From contig NZ_JBAKFF010000001.1 of the NCBI RefSeq assembly GCF_040838345.1, positions 744,001 through 808,000 on the forward strand: 64,000 nucleotides of DNA, read 5' to 3'. The stretch's first letter is position 1. Each line of letters begins with the position of its first letter. The stretch comes from Spiribacter sp. 1M189 (lineage in GTDB: Bacteria > Pseudomonadota > Gammaproteobacteria > Nitrococcales > Nitrococcaceae). A program made the translations under genes and the position numbers. Positions 26,175 to 35,147 of the stretch are shown in pieces. The notes under the pieces are model-generated. The model worked only from the letters and a program-made list of their open reading frames with translations, searched no databases and was not told the DNA's origin.

Positions 26175-26684
26175 ATGATCGATGAGGGGCAGGGCGTGCA
26201 GGACTGGCTGGCTATCTCGATTCCACGGCAACAGTTGTGGCTATGCCGGGGCGCGAAGCAGATCGCCGTATGGCCGGTATCCACGGCAGTTGCCGGTACC
26301 GGCGAGCGCCAGGGCAGTGGTGCCACGCCCAGGGGCTGGCATCGCATCCGGGCAATGATCGGCGCCTCGCTGCCGAAGGGCACGGTGTTCGTTGGCCGTC
26401 GTCCTACTGGCGAGATCTACCGTCCCGAACTGGCTGCGCGGGAGCCAGAGCGCGACTGGATCCTCTCGCGGATCCTGTGGCTGACCGGAACCGAGACGGG
26501 ACGCAACCGCGGTGGGGCGGTGGATACCCTCCGCCGCTTCATCTACATCCATGGCACGCCGGAGACTGAACCCATGGGCGAACCGCGCTCCCATGGCTGC
26601 ATCAGGATGCGCAGCGAGGATGTGGTTGCGCTGTTCGATCGCTGCCACCCCGGCATGCCGGTCCTGCTCGAGGATGGCGACTGA
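26175..26684 (+). CDS. Cytoplasmic-looking L,D-transpeptidase family protein (YkuD domain)
   Basis: A 169-residue single YkuD domain with LAISIPRQQLWLCRG at the start, the substrate-side FIYIHGTPE and the nucleophile motif SHGCIRMRSEDV (C142). Unlike the two other YkuD proteins in this window it lacks any signal peptide or membrane segment: the N-terminus MIDEGQGVQDW is hydrophilic and runs straight into the domain. Its stop overlaps the nagZ start (TGATG), pairing it with a cytosolic murein-recycling enzyme. A role on muropeptides inside the cell is an inference; an unrecognised upstream start that adds a signal is not apparent. Confidence 0.8.
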   Translation: MIDEGQGVQDWLAISIPRQQLWLCRGAKQIAVWPVSTAVAGTGERQGSGATPRGWHRIRAMIGASLPKGTVFVGRRPTGEIYRPELAAREPERDWILSRILWLTGTETGRNRGGAVDTLRRFIYIHGTPETEPMGEPRSHGCIRMRSEDVVALFDRCHPGMPVLLEDGD

Positions 26685-27691
26685 TGCTCGGTCCACTCAT
26701 GCTCGGCGTGGCGGGCACACGGCTCACCGGCGAGGAGCGGGATCGTCTCGCCCATCCCGCGGTGGGTGGCGTCCTGCTATTCGCTCGCAACTATGAAACA
26801 CCGGAGCAGCTGCTCGAGCTGACCCGCTCGATCAAGGCGCTGCGCAACCCGCCGCTGCTGATCGCCGTTGACCAGGAAGGAGGGCGCGTGCAGCGCTTCC
26901 GGGATGGCCTCACGGCGTTGCCGGCGTTGGGCCGACTCGGGCAGGCAGCGTTGGAAGCACCGGCGCTGGCGCAGGAGGCCGCCCGGTCCGCCGGATGGAT
27001 GATGGCATCGGAGCTGCGGGCACTGGGCGTGGACTTCAGCTTCGCGCCGGTCCTTGATCTGGATCGGGGCATCAGTCGCGTGATCGGCGATCGGGCCTTC
27101 TCGGGCTCCCCTGAGACGGTCGCGGCGCTCGCGCTTGCCTGGCAACGCGGGGCGCGCTCGGCCGGCATGAGCTGTGTCGGCAAGCATTTCCCGGGGCATG
27201 GCGGGACGGCACCGGACTCGCATGAGGCCAGCGCGGTGGATGATCGCGCGCTGGCCGATCTGGTACATACCGACCTGCTGCCCTTCCGCCGGCTCATCGA
27301 CAACGGCCTCGCCGCGGTCATGATGGCGCATGTCGTATTCCCCGCGGTGGATCCGAGGCCTGCCGGATTCGCCCAGGCCTGGACCGGATATCTGCGCCGG
27401 ACGCTGGGTTTCGAAGGGGCGATCTTCACCGATGACCTTGAGATGGCGGCCGCGGCGGTAGCGGGTGACCCGGCGGGTCGCCTGGCAGCCGCAATGGCCG
27501 CCGGATGTGACATGGCGATTTTCGGCAACGCAGGCCGCCGGGCCGACGCATTGCTGGATCGCTGCACTCACCCCAATCCGCTCTCGGCGCTACGACTCGC
27601 CCGTCTGCATGGTCGCGGCGGCGAGTCACTGGCCACGCTTCATGCAAGCCCGGCCTATCGGGAAGCCCGGAGGCAACTGGCTGGTCTCTGA
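26684..27691 (+). CDS. nagZ: Beta-N-acetylhexosaminidase NagZ
   Basis: Family 3 glycosidase of the cytosol that removes GlcNAc from 1,6-anhydro muropeptides during murein recycling. Seen are GGVLLFARNYE, AVDQEGGRVQRF, FAPVLDLDRG, the catalytic His/Asp loop VGKHFPGHGGTAPDSH and the nucleophile region IFTDDLEMAA. 335 residues, typical for Gram-negative NagZ. It begins on the stop of the L,D-transpeptidase gene and is followed after 45 bp by a phosphoribosyltransferase gene, an order also known in pseudomonads. Confidence 0.94.
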   Translation: MLGPLMLGVAGTRLTGEERDRLAHPAVGGVLLFARNYETPEQLLELTRSIKALRNPPLLIAVDQEGGRVQRFRDGLTALPALGRLGQAALEAPALAQEAARSAGWMMASELRALGVDFSFAPVLDLDRGISRVIGDRAFSGSPETVAALALAWQRGARSAGMSCVGKHFPGHGGTAPDSHEASAVDDRALADLVHTDLLPFRRLIDNGLAAVMMAHVVFPAVDPRPAGFAQAWTGYLRRTLGFEGAIFTDDLEMAAAAVAGDPAGRLAAAMAAGCDMAIFGNAGRRADALLDRCTHPNPLSALRLARLHGRGGESLATLHASPAYREARRQLAGL

Positions 27692-27708
27692 ACCCGACGC
27701 TATACTGA

Positions 27709-27728
27709 CCGGTTAGGAAACCAACCGG
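27709..27728 (+). other. Small hairpin in the nagZ-phosphoribosyltransferase gap
   Basis: CCGGTT (27709-27714) and AACCGG (27723-27728) form a perfect 6-bp stem with an 8-base loop. The 3' arm abuts the GGGAG ribosome-binding site of the next gene, so the hairpin could influence its translation. There is no T-run, so it is not an obvious terminator. Confidence 0.4.
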
Positions 27729-27736
27729 GAGTCACA

Positions 27737-28312
27737 ATGACGCAGGGTGTGGAACTCACCGCCTCGGAACTGGCCGGGGTAATGGAGCGGGCCGAGTGCC
27801 TGCATGACGCTAAGGCCATCGACGCCGCGCTGGACCGCCTCGCCGAACAGATCACCGAGCGGCTGACGGGATCCCGTCCGCTGGTGCTGGGCGTGATGAC
27901 CGGCGCCATCGTGGCGATGGGGCGGTTGCTCAATCGGCTGGATTTTCCGCTCGAGATCGATTATGTCCACGCCACCCGATATCACAAGACCACAACCGGC
28001 CGCGAGCTGGTCTGGCTCGCCCGTCCGCAGACCCCTTTGCGGGATCGCCATGTGCTACTGGTCGACGATATTCTCGACGAGGGCCATACCTTCCGGGGAT
28101 TGATCGCATCCTGCCGGGAAGAAGGGGCTGCGACGGTGCATACCGCCGTTCTTGCTGACAAGCCTAATCCCGGGCGGGTCCCCGGGCTGTCCGCCGACTT
28201 CGTTGGCCTGACCGTCCCGGAGCGTTATGTGTTCGGCTCCGGGATGGATTACAAGGGCTATCTGCGCAATATTGATGCCATTTACGCCGCCCACCCGGAT
28301 GATGAGGACTGA
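27737..28312 (+). CDS. Hypoxanthine-guanine phosphoribosyltransferase
   Basis: A 191-residue type I phosphoribosyltransferase for purine salvage. Seen are LVLGVMTGAIVAMGRLL, the central IDYVHATRYHKTTTGREL block, the PRPP-binding loop VLLVDDILDEGHTFRG (about residues 103-118) and the base-side FGSGMDYKGYLRN. The GMDYxGxxRN ending marks a hypoxanthine-guanine enzyme, as found beside nagZ in pseudomonads. GGGAG is six bases before ATG 27737. It converges on the csiV-like gene with a 2-bp gap. Confidence 0.87.
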   Translation: MTQGVELTASELAGVMERAECLHDAKAIDAALDRLAEQITERLTGSRPLVLGVMTGAIVAMGRLLNRLDFPLEIDYVHATRYHKTTTGRELVWLARPQTPLRDRHVLLVDDILDEGHTFRGLIASCREEGAATVHTAVLADKPNPGRVPGLSADFVGLTVPERYVFGSGMDYKGYLRNIDAIYAAHPDDED

Positions 28313-28314
28313 GA

Positions 28315-28914
28315 TCAGGCCCCGTCGGGTGTGATCTCATTGACGCGCACGAGAATGCCCAGCACTGGGTGATCGAGGTAGTGCTGCTGGTCGCTCCGCA
28401 TCCGCCGGCTGGTACTCACGGCCCAGTGACGGTCCTCGGCCTCGGTGTAACGCAGCTCGGCCTCAACATGCAGAAAGCGCTGGCGATAAACCCGGATAAA
28501 ACCGCTGATGCCCTCCGCCCGGAGCTGCATCGGCAGCGCGACTGGCTGGGCCTGGGCCGGGCCAACTCCCGGCTGTTCCCATGCGGCATGCCATAGTACG
28601 TCGAATCCTGCGCGACCACTGATCCGCCGTGCCGCGCGGCCGAGTGAATGCTCCGCTGCGGGGAGTTGCCGGTATCCGAGCGTGCCATTGTCATCGCGAC
28701 GCAGCGGCCAGGCCATGGTCTCGGCCATGGCTTTCGCCTGAGGGCTGGGCCGCTCGGGACGTTCCGGATCAATGGGAGGTTGGGTGAAGAGCACCACCTC
28801 CACTCGATAGCGATCCGGGCCATCCGGCCCCTCGGCCGCCTGTCCCATGACAACGCCGGTACCCGTCAGCATCAACATCCCGAACAACGCGGCGAACAAG
28901 GGGCATTTCATCAA
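28315..28914 (-). CDS. csiV: CsiV-family periplasmic protein
   Basis: A 199-residue exported protein with a signal peptide (LFGMLMLTGTGVVMGQ) and the CsiV-family pattern YRVEVVLFTQ near the start, LHVEAELRYTE in the middle and SDQQHYLDHPVLGILVRV at the end. CsiV of Vibrio cholerae helps a periplasmic amidase/D-amino-acid response act on murein; here the role is inferred. It follows mfd with a 4-bp overlap, an arrangement common in gammaproteobacteria. Confidence 0.8.
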   Translation of the reverse strand: MMKCPLFAALFGMLMLTGTGVVMGQAAEGPDGPDRYRVEVVLFTQPPIDPERPERPSPQAKAMAETMAWPLRRDDNGTLGYRQLPAAEHSLGRAARRISGRAGFDVLWHAAWEQPGVGPAQAQPVALPMQLRAEGISGFIRVYRQRFLHVEAELRYTEAEDRHWAVSTSRRMRSDQQHYLDHPVLGILVRVNEITPDGA

Positions 28915-31900
28915 GCGGCCTCACGCAATGCCATGGAAGCGAGGAGCTGCTCGACAAGATCGATCCGCTCCTGCGCGGATTCGGTCTCACGCTGGAATCG
29001 CAGCCGCTCCTGTCCTTCCAGACGATACACCCCCGGCTGTTCCTGGACCATGCGGACAAGGGCGCCGGCATCCACCTGGGGCGCCTCGCCGAACTGAACG
29101 ATCCCGCCACCGGGGCCAACCTCGAGGCGTTGAATACCCATGGCCTGAGCCTGCTGCCGCAGTCGCGCGACCTCCAGAAGGTTGCGCGCGGGCTCGGGGA
29201 TGAGCCCGAAGCGATCGATCATCTCCACCTGCAGCTCGCGCAGTGCCTCAGCGCCCGTGGCGCTGGCGATGCGCTTGTAGAGCACCAGCCGGGTATGGAC
29301 ATCGGGCAGATAGTCCTCGGGAAGGAGCGCGGGGATATGCAGATCGACATCCGTACTCTGCTCGAGGGGTTGCTCCAGTGCGGGTTCCTTCCCGGATTTC
29401 AGTGACTGCACGGCACGGTCGAGGAGATCGTTGTAGAGGTTGAATCCCACCTCGTGGATCTGCCCGCTCTGACCTTCGCCCAGCAGCTCGCCGGCACCGC
29501 GGATCTCGAGATCGTGACTGGCCAGCGCGAACCCGATCCCCAGGTCCTCCAATGAGGCGATGGCGTCGAGGCGCTTGACGGCATCGGCCGTCTGGCTCCG
29601 TCGGGGTGGCGCGATCAGGTAGGCGTAGGCGCGATGATGAGAGCGACCCACCCGACCGCGTAGCTGATGCAGCTGGGCCAACCCCAGGCGGTCGGCCCGG
29701 TTGATGACGATGGTGTTGGCCGTGGGAACGTCGATGCCGCTCTCGATGATGGTCGTGCAGACCAGGATGTTGAAGCGCTGATGGTAGAAATCCAGCATCA
29801 CCCGCTCGAGTTCCCGCTCGGGCATCTGCCCATGGGCGGTGCGCACGCGCGCCTCGGGCAGCAGCGTCGCCAGCTCCTCGGCGACGCGCTGGATGCTCTG
29901 GACATCGTTGTGGAGGAAGTAGACCTGGCCGCCACGATGCAGCTCCCGCAGGCAGGCCTCGCGGATCGTGGCATCGTCCCACTCGTTGACGAAGGTCTTC
30001 ACCGCCAGACGCCGCGCCGGTGGCGTCGCAATGATCGACAGATCCCGCAGGCCGGCGAGGGACATGTTCAGTGTCCGCGGGATCGGTGTCGCCGTGAGCG
30101 TCAGCACATCGACATTGGCGCGCAGTCGCTTGAGCGCCTCCTTCTGACGGACGCCGAAGCGATGCTCCTCGTCGATGATCATCAGCCCCAGTCGCTTGAA
30201 ACGCACCGATTTCTGCAGGAGCTTGTGCGTGCCGATGATGATATCCACCTTGCCGTCCGCGAGCGCGTCGAGGGTCCGGGCCTGCGCCTGTGACGACTGA
30301 AAGCGCGAGATCTGCTCGATGCGAACCGGCCAGTCGGCGAAACGGTCGGTGAAGTTCTGGAAATGCTGCTGGCAGAGCAGGGTGGTGGGCACCAGCACCG
30401 CCACCTGGCGGCCGGACTGCACGCCGGCGAAGGCCGCCCGCATGGCGACTTCTGTCTTGCCGAATCCGACGTCGCCGCAGACCACGCGATCCATCGGCCG
30501 TGTCTGCTGCAGATCCTGCAGCACGGCGTGAATCGCTGTCTGCTGATCGGGTGTTTCCTCAAACGGAAATTGCGCGGCGAAACGCCCGTAGTCGTCCTCC
30601 GGCACTTCGTGCGCCTCGCCCTGCTGCGCCTCCCGCCGGGCATAGATATCCAGCAGCTCCGCCGCCACGTCGCGCGCCTTCTCGGCCGCGCGACGTTTCG
30701 CCTTCTCCCACTGGCCGCTGCCAAGCCGGTGAAGCGGTGCGCCCTCATCCTCGGCGCCGGTATAGCGACTGATCAGATGCAGCGATGCGACCGGCACGTA
30801 GAGCTTATCCCCGCCGGCGTACTCCAGGGTGAGGAATTCAGTCGCCACGCCATCGACGTCGAGCGTCTGGAGCCCGTGGTAACGGCCGATGCCATGCTGT
30901 TCATGGACCACCGGCGCGCCGGCGCGCAGATCCGTTAAATCGCGGATGATCGCATCAGGGTCACGCTCCGGTGCCGACTTCCGGCGCCGCCGCTGTTCCG
31001 CACGCTCGCCGAAGAGCGCGGATTCCGGCACCACGGCAAGGCCCGCCTCCGGCAGTCGGAAGCCGACATCCAGCGGGGCCACGGTCAGGCCCAGCGGCGA
31101 GGGATTGGCGAGGAATGAGGGCCAGTCGTTGATCTCCCGAACCGAAAGTCCACCGGCCTGGAGCCGCTCGCGAAGCGCCTCCCGCCGGCCCGCGGTCTCC
31201 GCCGTCAGCAGCACGGAGCCATCGAATTCCTCGATGAAGCGCCGCAGCGGGGAAAGCCCGGATTCATCACCTGGCGCCACCGTCAGATCCGGCAGCGGAC
31301 GCGCACCAAGGAGACGGTCGCGACTCCGCGCCACCTCGCGCGTGGGATCCGCCGGGATATCGATCCGGCCACCCTGGCGCAGGCCCTGCCGGACGGCATC
31401 GGGATCCAGGTAGAGCGATGCCGGCGCCAGGACCGGACGTTCGCGGTCGTGACGACGCTGTTCGTAACGCTCGTTGATCTGCGCCCATTCCGCATCGAGC
31501 TGGTCATCAACGGCGCCGACGCGCAGCGCCAGGGTCCCCGCCGGGAGGTAGTCGAACAGCGTCGCGGTTTCCTCGAAGAACAGAGGCAGGTATGACTCGA
31601 TCCCGTTCGGGATGTGGCCGTCGCTGATCGCCTGGTAGACCGGACTGGCCGTGGGGTCGCCCTCAAAGCGCGCCCGATACTGCCTGCGGAATCGCTTGAT
31701 GCCCTCATCGTCGGTGGGGAATTCATGTGCCGGGAGCAGCTCGACGGCGTCCAGTCGCTCGAGGCTACGCTGGGTCTCCGGGTCGAAGGTGCGGATGGTG
31801 TCGATTTCGTCGTCGAATAAATCGAGCCGGAATGGCGCCTCCGCCCCCATGGGATAGAGATCGAGAATGGCGCCCCGGACCGCGAATTCGCCGTGTTCCA

Positions 31901-32381
31901 GGACCTCGGACACACAGCGGTAGCCGCTCGCCTGCAGGGTACTGCGCATGGCTTCCAGTGCCAGGCGCTGGCCCCGCGCCAGGCGGACCACGGTCGCGTC
32001 GAGAAACGACGGTGGCGCAATGCGTTGCATGAGCGTGGCGGTTGGCACGATCACCACACCGGACTCCTTCCTTGGCAGACGGTGCAGGGCGCGCAGCCGC
32101 TCGGAGGTAATGTCCTGATGGGGCGAGAAGACGTCATAGGGGAGCACTTCCCAATCGGGCATGAGCTCGATGTCGTCGACGCCGAAAAACCGCAGCCCGC
32201 GGCGCAGCTGCTCGGCCTCTGCCGTCCCGGTGGTGATCAGGATCATCGGCCCGTCGTGTTGCCGGGCGGTTTCGGCGATGGCGAGGGCCGTGGCGTCACC
32301 CACGAGTCCCAGCCAGTCCTGCCGGTCGCCGGCGCCAGCGGGGAGGTCTTCGGTTATGAGCAGCGGTTTTGCGTTCGGCAT
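28911..32381 (-). CDS. mfd: Transcription-repair coupling factor Mfd
   Basis: DNA translocase that removes stalled RNA polymerase at lesions and recruits UvrA. 1156 residues with all parts: UvrB-like N-terminal region (to about 340), an RNA-polymerase-interacting domain around 480-540 (PVVHEQHGIGRYHGL, LTLEYAGGDKLYVPV), the RecG-like motor with Walker A GDVGFGKTEVA near 637 and the DEEH box IIDEEHRFGV near 736, motif VI HQLRGRVGRS, and the C-terminal UvrA-binding-cleft cover from about 1000. ATG 32381. It is followed by the overlapping csiV gene and is divergent from sfsA. Confidence 0.97.
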   Translation of the reverse strand: MPNAKPLLITEDLPAGAGDRQDWLGLVGDATALAIAETARQHDGPMILITTGTAEAEQLRRGLRFFGVDDIELMPDWEVLPYDVFSPHQDITSERLRALHRLPRKESGVVIVPTATLMQRIAPPSFLDATVVRLARGQRLALEAMRSTLQASGYRCVSEVLEHGEFAVRGAILDLYPMGAEAPFRLDLFDDEIDTIRTFDPETQRSLERLDAVELLPAHEFPTDDEGIKRFRRQYRARFEGDPTASPVYQAISDGHIPNGIESYLPLFFEETATLFDYLPAGTLALRVGAVDDQLDAEWAQINERYEQRRHDRERPVLAPASLYLDPDAVRQGLRQGGRIDIPADPTREVARSRDRLLGARPLPDLTVAPGDESGLSPLRRFIEEFDGSVLLTAETAGRREALRERLQAGGLSVREINDWPSFLANPSPLGLTVAPLDVGFRLPEAGLAVVPESALFGERAEQRRRRKSAPERDPDAIIRDLTDLRAGAPVVHEQHGIGRYHGLQTLDVDGVATEFLTLEYAGGDKLYVPVASLHLISRYTGAEDEGAPLHRLGSGQWEKAKRRAAEKARDVAAELLDIYARREAQQGEAHEVPEDDYGRFAAQFPFEETPDQQTAIHAVLQDLQQTRPMDRVVCGDVGFGKTEVAMRAAFAGVQSGRQVAVLVPTTLLCQQHFQNFTDRFADWPVRIEQISRFQSSQAQARTLDALADGKVDIIIGTHKLLQKSVRFKRLGLMIIDEEHRFGVRQKEALKRLRANVDVLTLTATPIPRTLNMSLAGLRDLSIIATPPARRLAVKTFVNEWDDATIREACLRELHRGGQVYFLHNDVQSIQRVAEELATLLPEARVRTAHGQMPERELERVMLDFYHQRFNILVCTTIIESGIDVPTANTIVINRADRLGLAQLHQLRGRVGRSHHRAYAYLIAPPRRSQTADAVKRLDAIASLEDLGIGFALASHDLEIRGAGELLGEGQSGQIHEVGFNLYNDLLDRAVQSLKSGKEPALEQPLEQSTDVDLHIPALLPEDYLPDVHTRLVLYKRIASATGAEALRELQVEMIDRFGLIPEPARNLLEVARLRQQAQAMGIQRLEVGPGGGIVQFGEAPQVDAGALVRMVQEQPGVYRLEGQERLRFQRETESAQERIDLVEQLLASMALREAA

Positions 32382-32479
32382 TAGGATGCAGTCATGGATC
32401 AGGGGCAGGGAAGTCTACCCAAAGCGATGACGGTGCGAAACGGGATGAATGGCCGCGCTGCGCCCGGTAGACTGCGTTC

Positions 32480-33181
32480 ATGGATTATGACGCACCGCTG
32501 GCTGCTGGCACCCTCGAGAGGCGCTATAAACGGTTTCTTGCCGATGTCACGCTTGCCGATGGCAGCCGGATCACTGCGCACTGTCCGAATACCGGATCGA
32601 TGCTCGGTTGCGCCGAGCGCGGCATGCGCGTGTGGCTGTCGCGCAGCGACCGGCCCGGGCGCAAGTACGCCCACACCTGGGAGCAGGTGGAAGCGGTCGA
32701 TGGCGTGCGCGTGGGGATACATACCGGCCGTACCAATCGGCTGGTCGCGGAGGCGCTTGAGGATGCGGCCCTCATGCCGGAAGTGGCCGGCGCCGGTCCG
32801 GTGCGCGCCGAGGTCAATGTTCCCGATGAGCCGATGCGCGCGGATTTCCGGCTTGAGGGCGACGGCCGATTCGTCGAGGTGAAAAACGTCACCGCGGCGG
32901 TCGAGGCCGGCATCGCGGTCTTCCCTGATGCGCCGAGCACGCGGGGCGTCCGCCATCTGGAGGTGCTCCAGCGGCTTGCCGAGCGCGGGGTCGGGGCGAT
33001 GCTCATCTTCTGTGCCCAGCGCCCGGACGTCGACGAGATCCGGCCCGCTGATGTCATCGATCCGGCTTATGGCCGCGCCCTGCGCTCGGCCATCGCCGCC
33101 GGGGTGATGGTGCTGGGCGTCGGGGCAACGCCCACCGAGACGGGGATCCATGTGGACCGGCGGGTTTCGGTGGCCACATGA
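32480..33181 (+). CDS. sfsA: SfsA family DNA/sugar-fermentation stimulation protein
   Basis: A 233-residue protein of the SfsA family: an N-terminal OB-like nucleic-acid-binding fold and a C-terminal nuclease-like fold. Seen are RYKRFLADVTLADG, AHCPNTGSMLGC, SDRPGRKYAHTWE, ADFRLEGDGRFVEVKNVT and PDAPSTRGVRHL, all family marks. The E. coli protein affects maltose metabolism when overproduced; its real reaction is unsettled. ATG 32480; its stop overlaps the lolC start (ATGA). Confidence 0.93.
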   Translation: MDYDAPLAAGTLERRYKRFLADVTLADGSRITAHCPNTGSMLGCAERGMRVWLSRSDRPGRKYAHTWEQVEAVDGVRVGIHTGRTNRLVAEALEDAALMPEVAGAGPVRAEVNVPDEPMRADFRLEGDGRFVEVKNVTAAVEAGIAVFPDAPSTRGVRHLEVLQRLAERGVGAMLIFCAQRPDVDEIRPADVIDPAYGRALRSAIAAGVMVLGVGATPTETGIHVDRRVSVAT

Positions 33182-34425
33182 TCAGACCGCTCCCGCTCTT
33201 CATCGGGCTGCGCTACACCCGTGCCCGCCGGCGTAACCGCTTCGTCTCCTTTATCTCGGCAAGCTCCATGCTCGGAATCGCCGTGGGTGTCATGGCCCTG
33301 ATTACCGTTCTGTCGGTGATGAACGGCTTTGAGAAGGAACTCCGCGAGCGCATCCTGGGCATGGTCTCCCATGCAACCGTGCAGGGCCATGAAGGCGGGC
33401 TGAGCGACTGGCAGGCGCTGCTGCCACGCCTCGATGAGCGCAGTGACGTGATCGCTGCAGCCCCCTTCATCAATGGAGAGGTCATGCTGACCCGGGGCGC
33501 CGACGTCACCGGGGCACTGGTGCGGGGCATTGATCCGGCCCGTGAGACGGCGGTCTCGCGGGTGGCCAACAATCTGATTGAGGGAGACCTCGATACCCTT
33601 GCGGATGGCGAATACCGGATCATCCTGGGTAGCCGGCTGGCCGCGGAGCTGGGTGTGGGCACCGGTGATGCGGTCAGTCTCATCACGCCGGAGGTGCGCG
33701 CCTCGGCGGCTGGTATCCTGCCACGGCTTCGGCGCTTCGAGGTGGGTGGCATCTTTGAGGTGGACATGGCGCAGTACGACGGCTCACTGGCGCTGATCCA
33801 TCTGGCGGATGCCCAGCGGCTGTTCCGCATGGCGGACACGGTGAGTGGAATCCGGCTCGAGTTCGACGATCTGATGTCGGCGCCGGCAAGGGTCCGCGAG
33901 ATCGCCCGGGCACTGCCGGGCAACTACCTGGTCAGTGACTGGACCATGCAGCATCGGAACTTCTTCCGCGCCGTGGCGATGGAGAAGACCGTGATGTTCA
34001 TCATTCTGATGCTGATTGTCGGGGTCGCTGCCTTCAACATCGTCTCCACGCTGGTCATGGCCGTGCAGGACAAGCAGTCGGATATCGCCATCCTGCGCAC
34101 ACTGGGAGCGCGACCGTTGACGGTCATGGGGATCTTCGTTGTCCAGGGCAGTCTGCTCGGCGTGGTCGGTACACTGTTCGGCACCGGCGCGGGCATTGCC
34201 CTGGCGATGAACGTCGAGACCATCGTCCCGGCGATCGAGCGGCTGTTCAGCGTGGAGTTCATCTCCGGCGATGTCTACCTGATCAGCGAACTGCCCTCGG
34301 ATCTGCGCATGCCCGATGTCTGGCGGATCAGTCTCTCTGCCATCGCCCTGAGCCTGCTCGCCACGCTCTACCCGGCATGGCGGGCGGCGCGCACCGCCCC
34401 AGCGGAGGCCCTCCGCCATGAGTAG
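33178..34425 (+). CDS. lolC: Lipoprotein-releasing system permease LolC/LolE type
   Basis: Inner-membrane part of the ABC machine that extracts outer-membrane lipoproteins and passes them to LolA. 415 residues with one TM helix near the start ([21 protein letters not shown]), a periplasmic domain (about 50-265) and three TM helices at the end ([29 protein letters not shown] and [13 protein letters not shown]). The N-terminus [17 protein letters not shown] is family-typical. Only one such permease gene is present beside lolD, where E. coli has lolC and lolE, so a LolF-like homodimer is possible. lolD overlaps it by 8 bp. Confidence 0.92.
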   Translation: MIRPLPLFIGLRYTRARRRNRFVSFISASSMLGIAVGVMALITVLSVMNGFEKELRERILGMVSHATVQGHEGGLSDWQALLPRLDERSDVIAAAPFINGEVMLTRGADVTGALVRGIDPARETAVSRVANNLIEGDLDTLADGEYRIILGSRLAAELGVGTGDAVSLITPEVRASAAGILPRLRRFEVGGIFEVDMAQYDGSLALIHLADAQRLFRMADTVSGIRLEFDDLMSAPARVREIARALPGNYLVSDWTMQHRNFFRAVAMEKTVMFIILMLIVGVAAFNIVSTLVMAVQDKQSDIAILRTLGARPLTVMGIFVVQGSLLGVVGTLFGTGAGIALAMNVETIVPAIERLFSVEFISGDVYLISELPSDLRMPDVWRISLSAIALSLLATLYPAWRAARTAPAEALRHE

Positions 34426-35104
34426 CCGTGAACCGGTGATCGACTGCCGCCACGTGGATAAGGCCTTCCGAGAGGGCGGGCTGGCTGTTGACGTCCTGCG
34501 CGGGCTGGAATTCCGTGTCGAGCCGGGGGAGCAGGTCGCAATCCTGGGCCGCTCCGGCTCAGGCAAGAGCACCCTGCTGCATCTGCTGGGTGGTCTCGAG
34601 GATCCCGATGCCGGGGAGATCCACGTGCAGGGACAGGCACTCTCGGGGCTCGGCCCGGCGGCGCGGGGCCGGCTTCGCAATCGTGCCCTGGGCTTCGTTT
34701 ACCAGTTCCATCATCTCCTCGGTGAGTTTACGGCTGTAGAGAACGTTGCCATGCCGCTGCTGATTCGCGGCGATGCCATCCGGCCGGCCCGGGAGCAGGC
34801 GACGCGCATGCTCAAGGACGTCGGACTGGAAAAGCGCCTTCGTCATAAACCCGGAGAACTCTCCGGCGGCGAGCGCCAGCGGGTCGCCATCGCCAGGGCA
34901 CTGGTCACCCGACCCGCCTGCCTGCTGGCCGACGAGCCCACCGGCAACCTGGACGGGCAGACCGCCGAATCCGTGCTCGCGCTCTTCCAGGATCTCAATC
35001 GTGCCAACGAAACCAGCGTCGTCCTGGTCACCCACGACCTGGAGGTCGCTGGGCGAATGGATCGACGGCTGAATCTCGCCGACGGGGTGCTGCAACCGGT
35101 CTGA
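34418..35104 (+). CDS. lolD: Lipoprotein-releasing system ATPase LolD
   Basis: ATP-binding subunit powering lipoprotein release. 228 residues with Walker [19 protein letters not shown] (from about residue 43), the family [16 protein letters not shown]-loop, signature [15 protein letters not shown] (about 147) and Walker [15 protein letters not shown] 34418 lies inside the 3' end of lolC, with GGAGG about ten bases upstream. About 43 bp separate it from comEC. Confidence 0.95.
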   Translation: MSSREPVIDCRHVDKAFREGGLAVDVLRGLEFRVEPGEQVAILGRSGSGKSTLLHLLGGLEDPDAGEIHVQGQALSGLGPAARGRLRNRALGFVYQFHHLLGEFTAVENVAMPLLIRGDAIRPAREQATRMLKDVGLEKRLRHKPGELSGGERQRVAIARALVTRPACLLADEPTGNLDGQTAESVLALFQDLNRANETSVVLVTHDLEVAGRMDRRLNLADGVLQPV

Positions 35105-35147
35105 GCCCCGTTGTTAGCCTGCCCTCCGGTCATTCCAGGGGGCGTGC

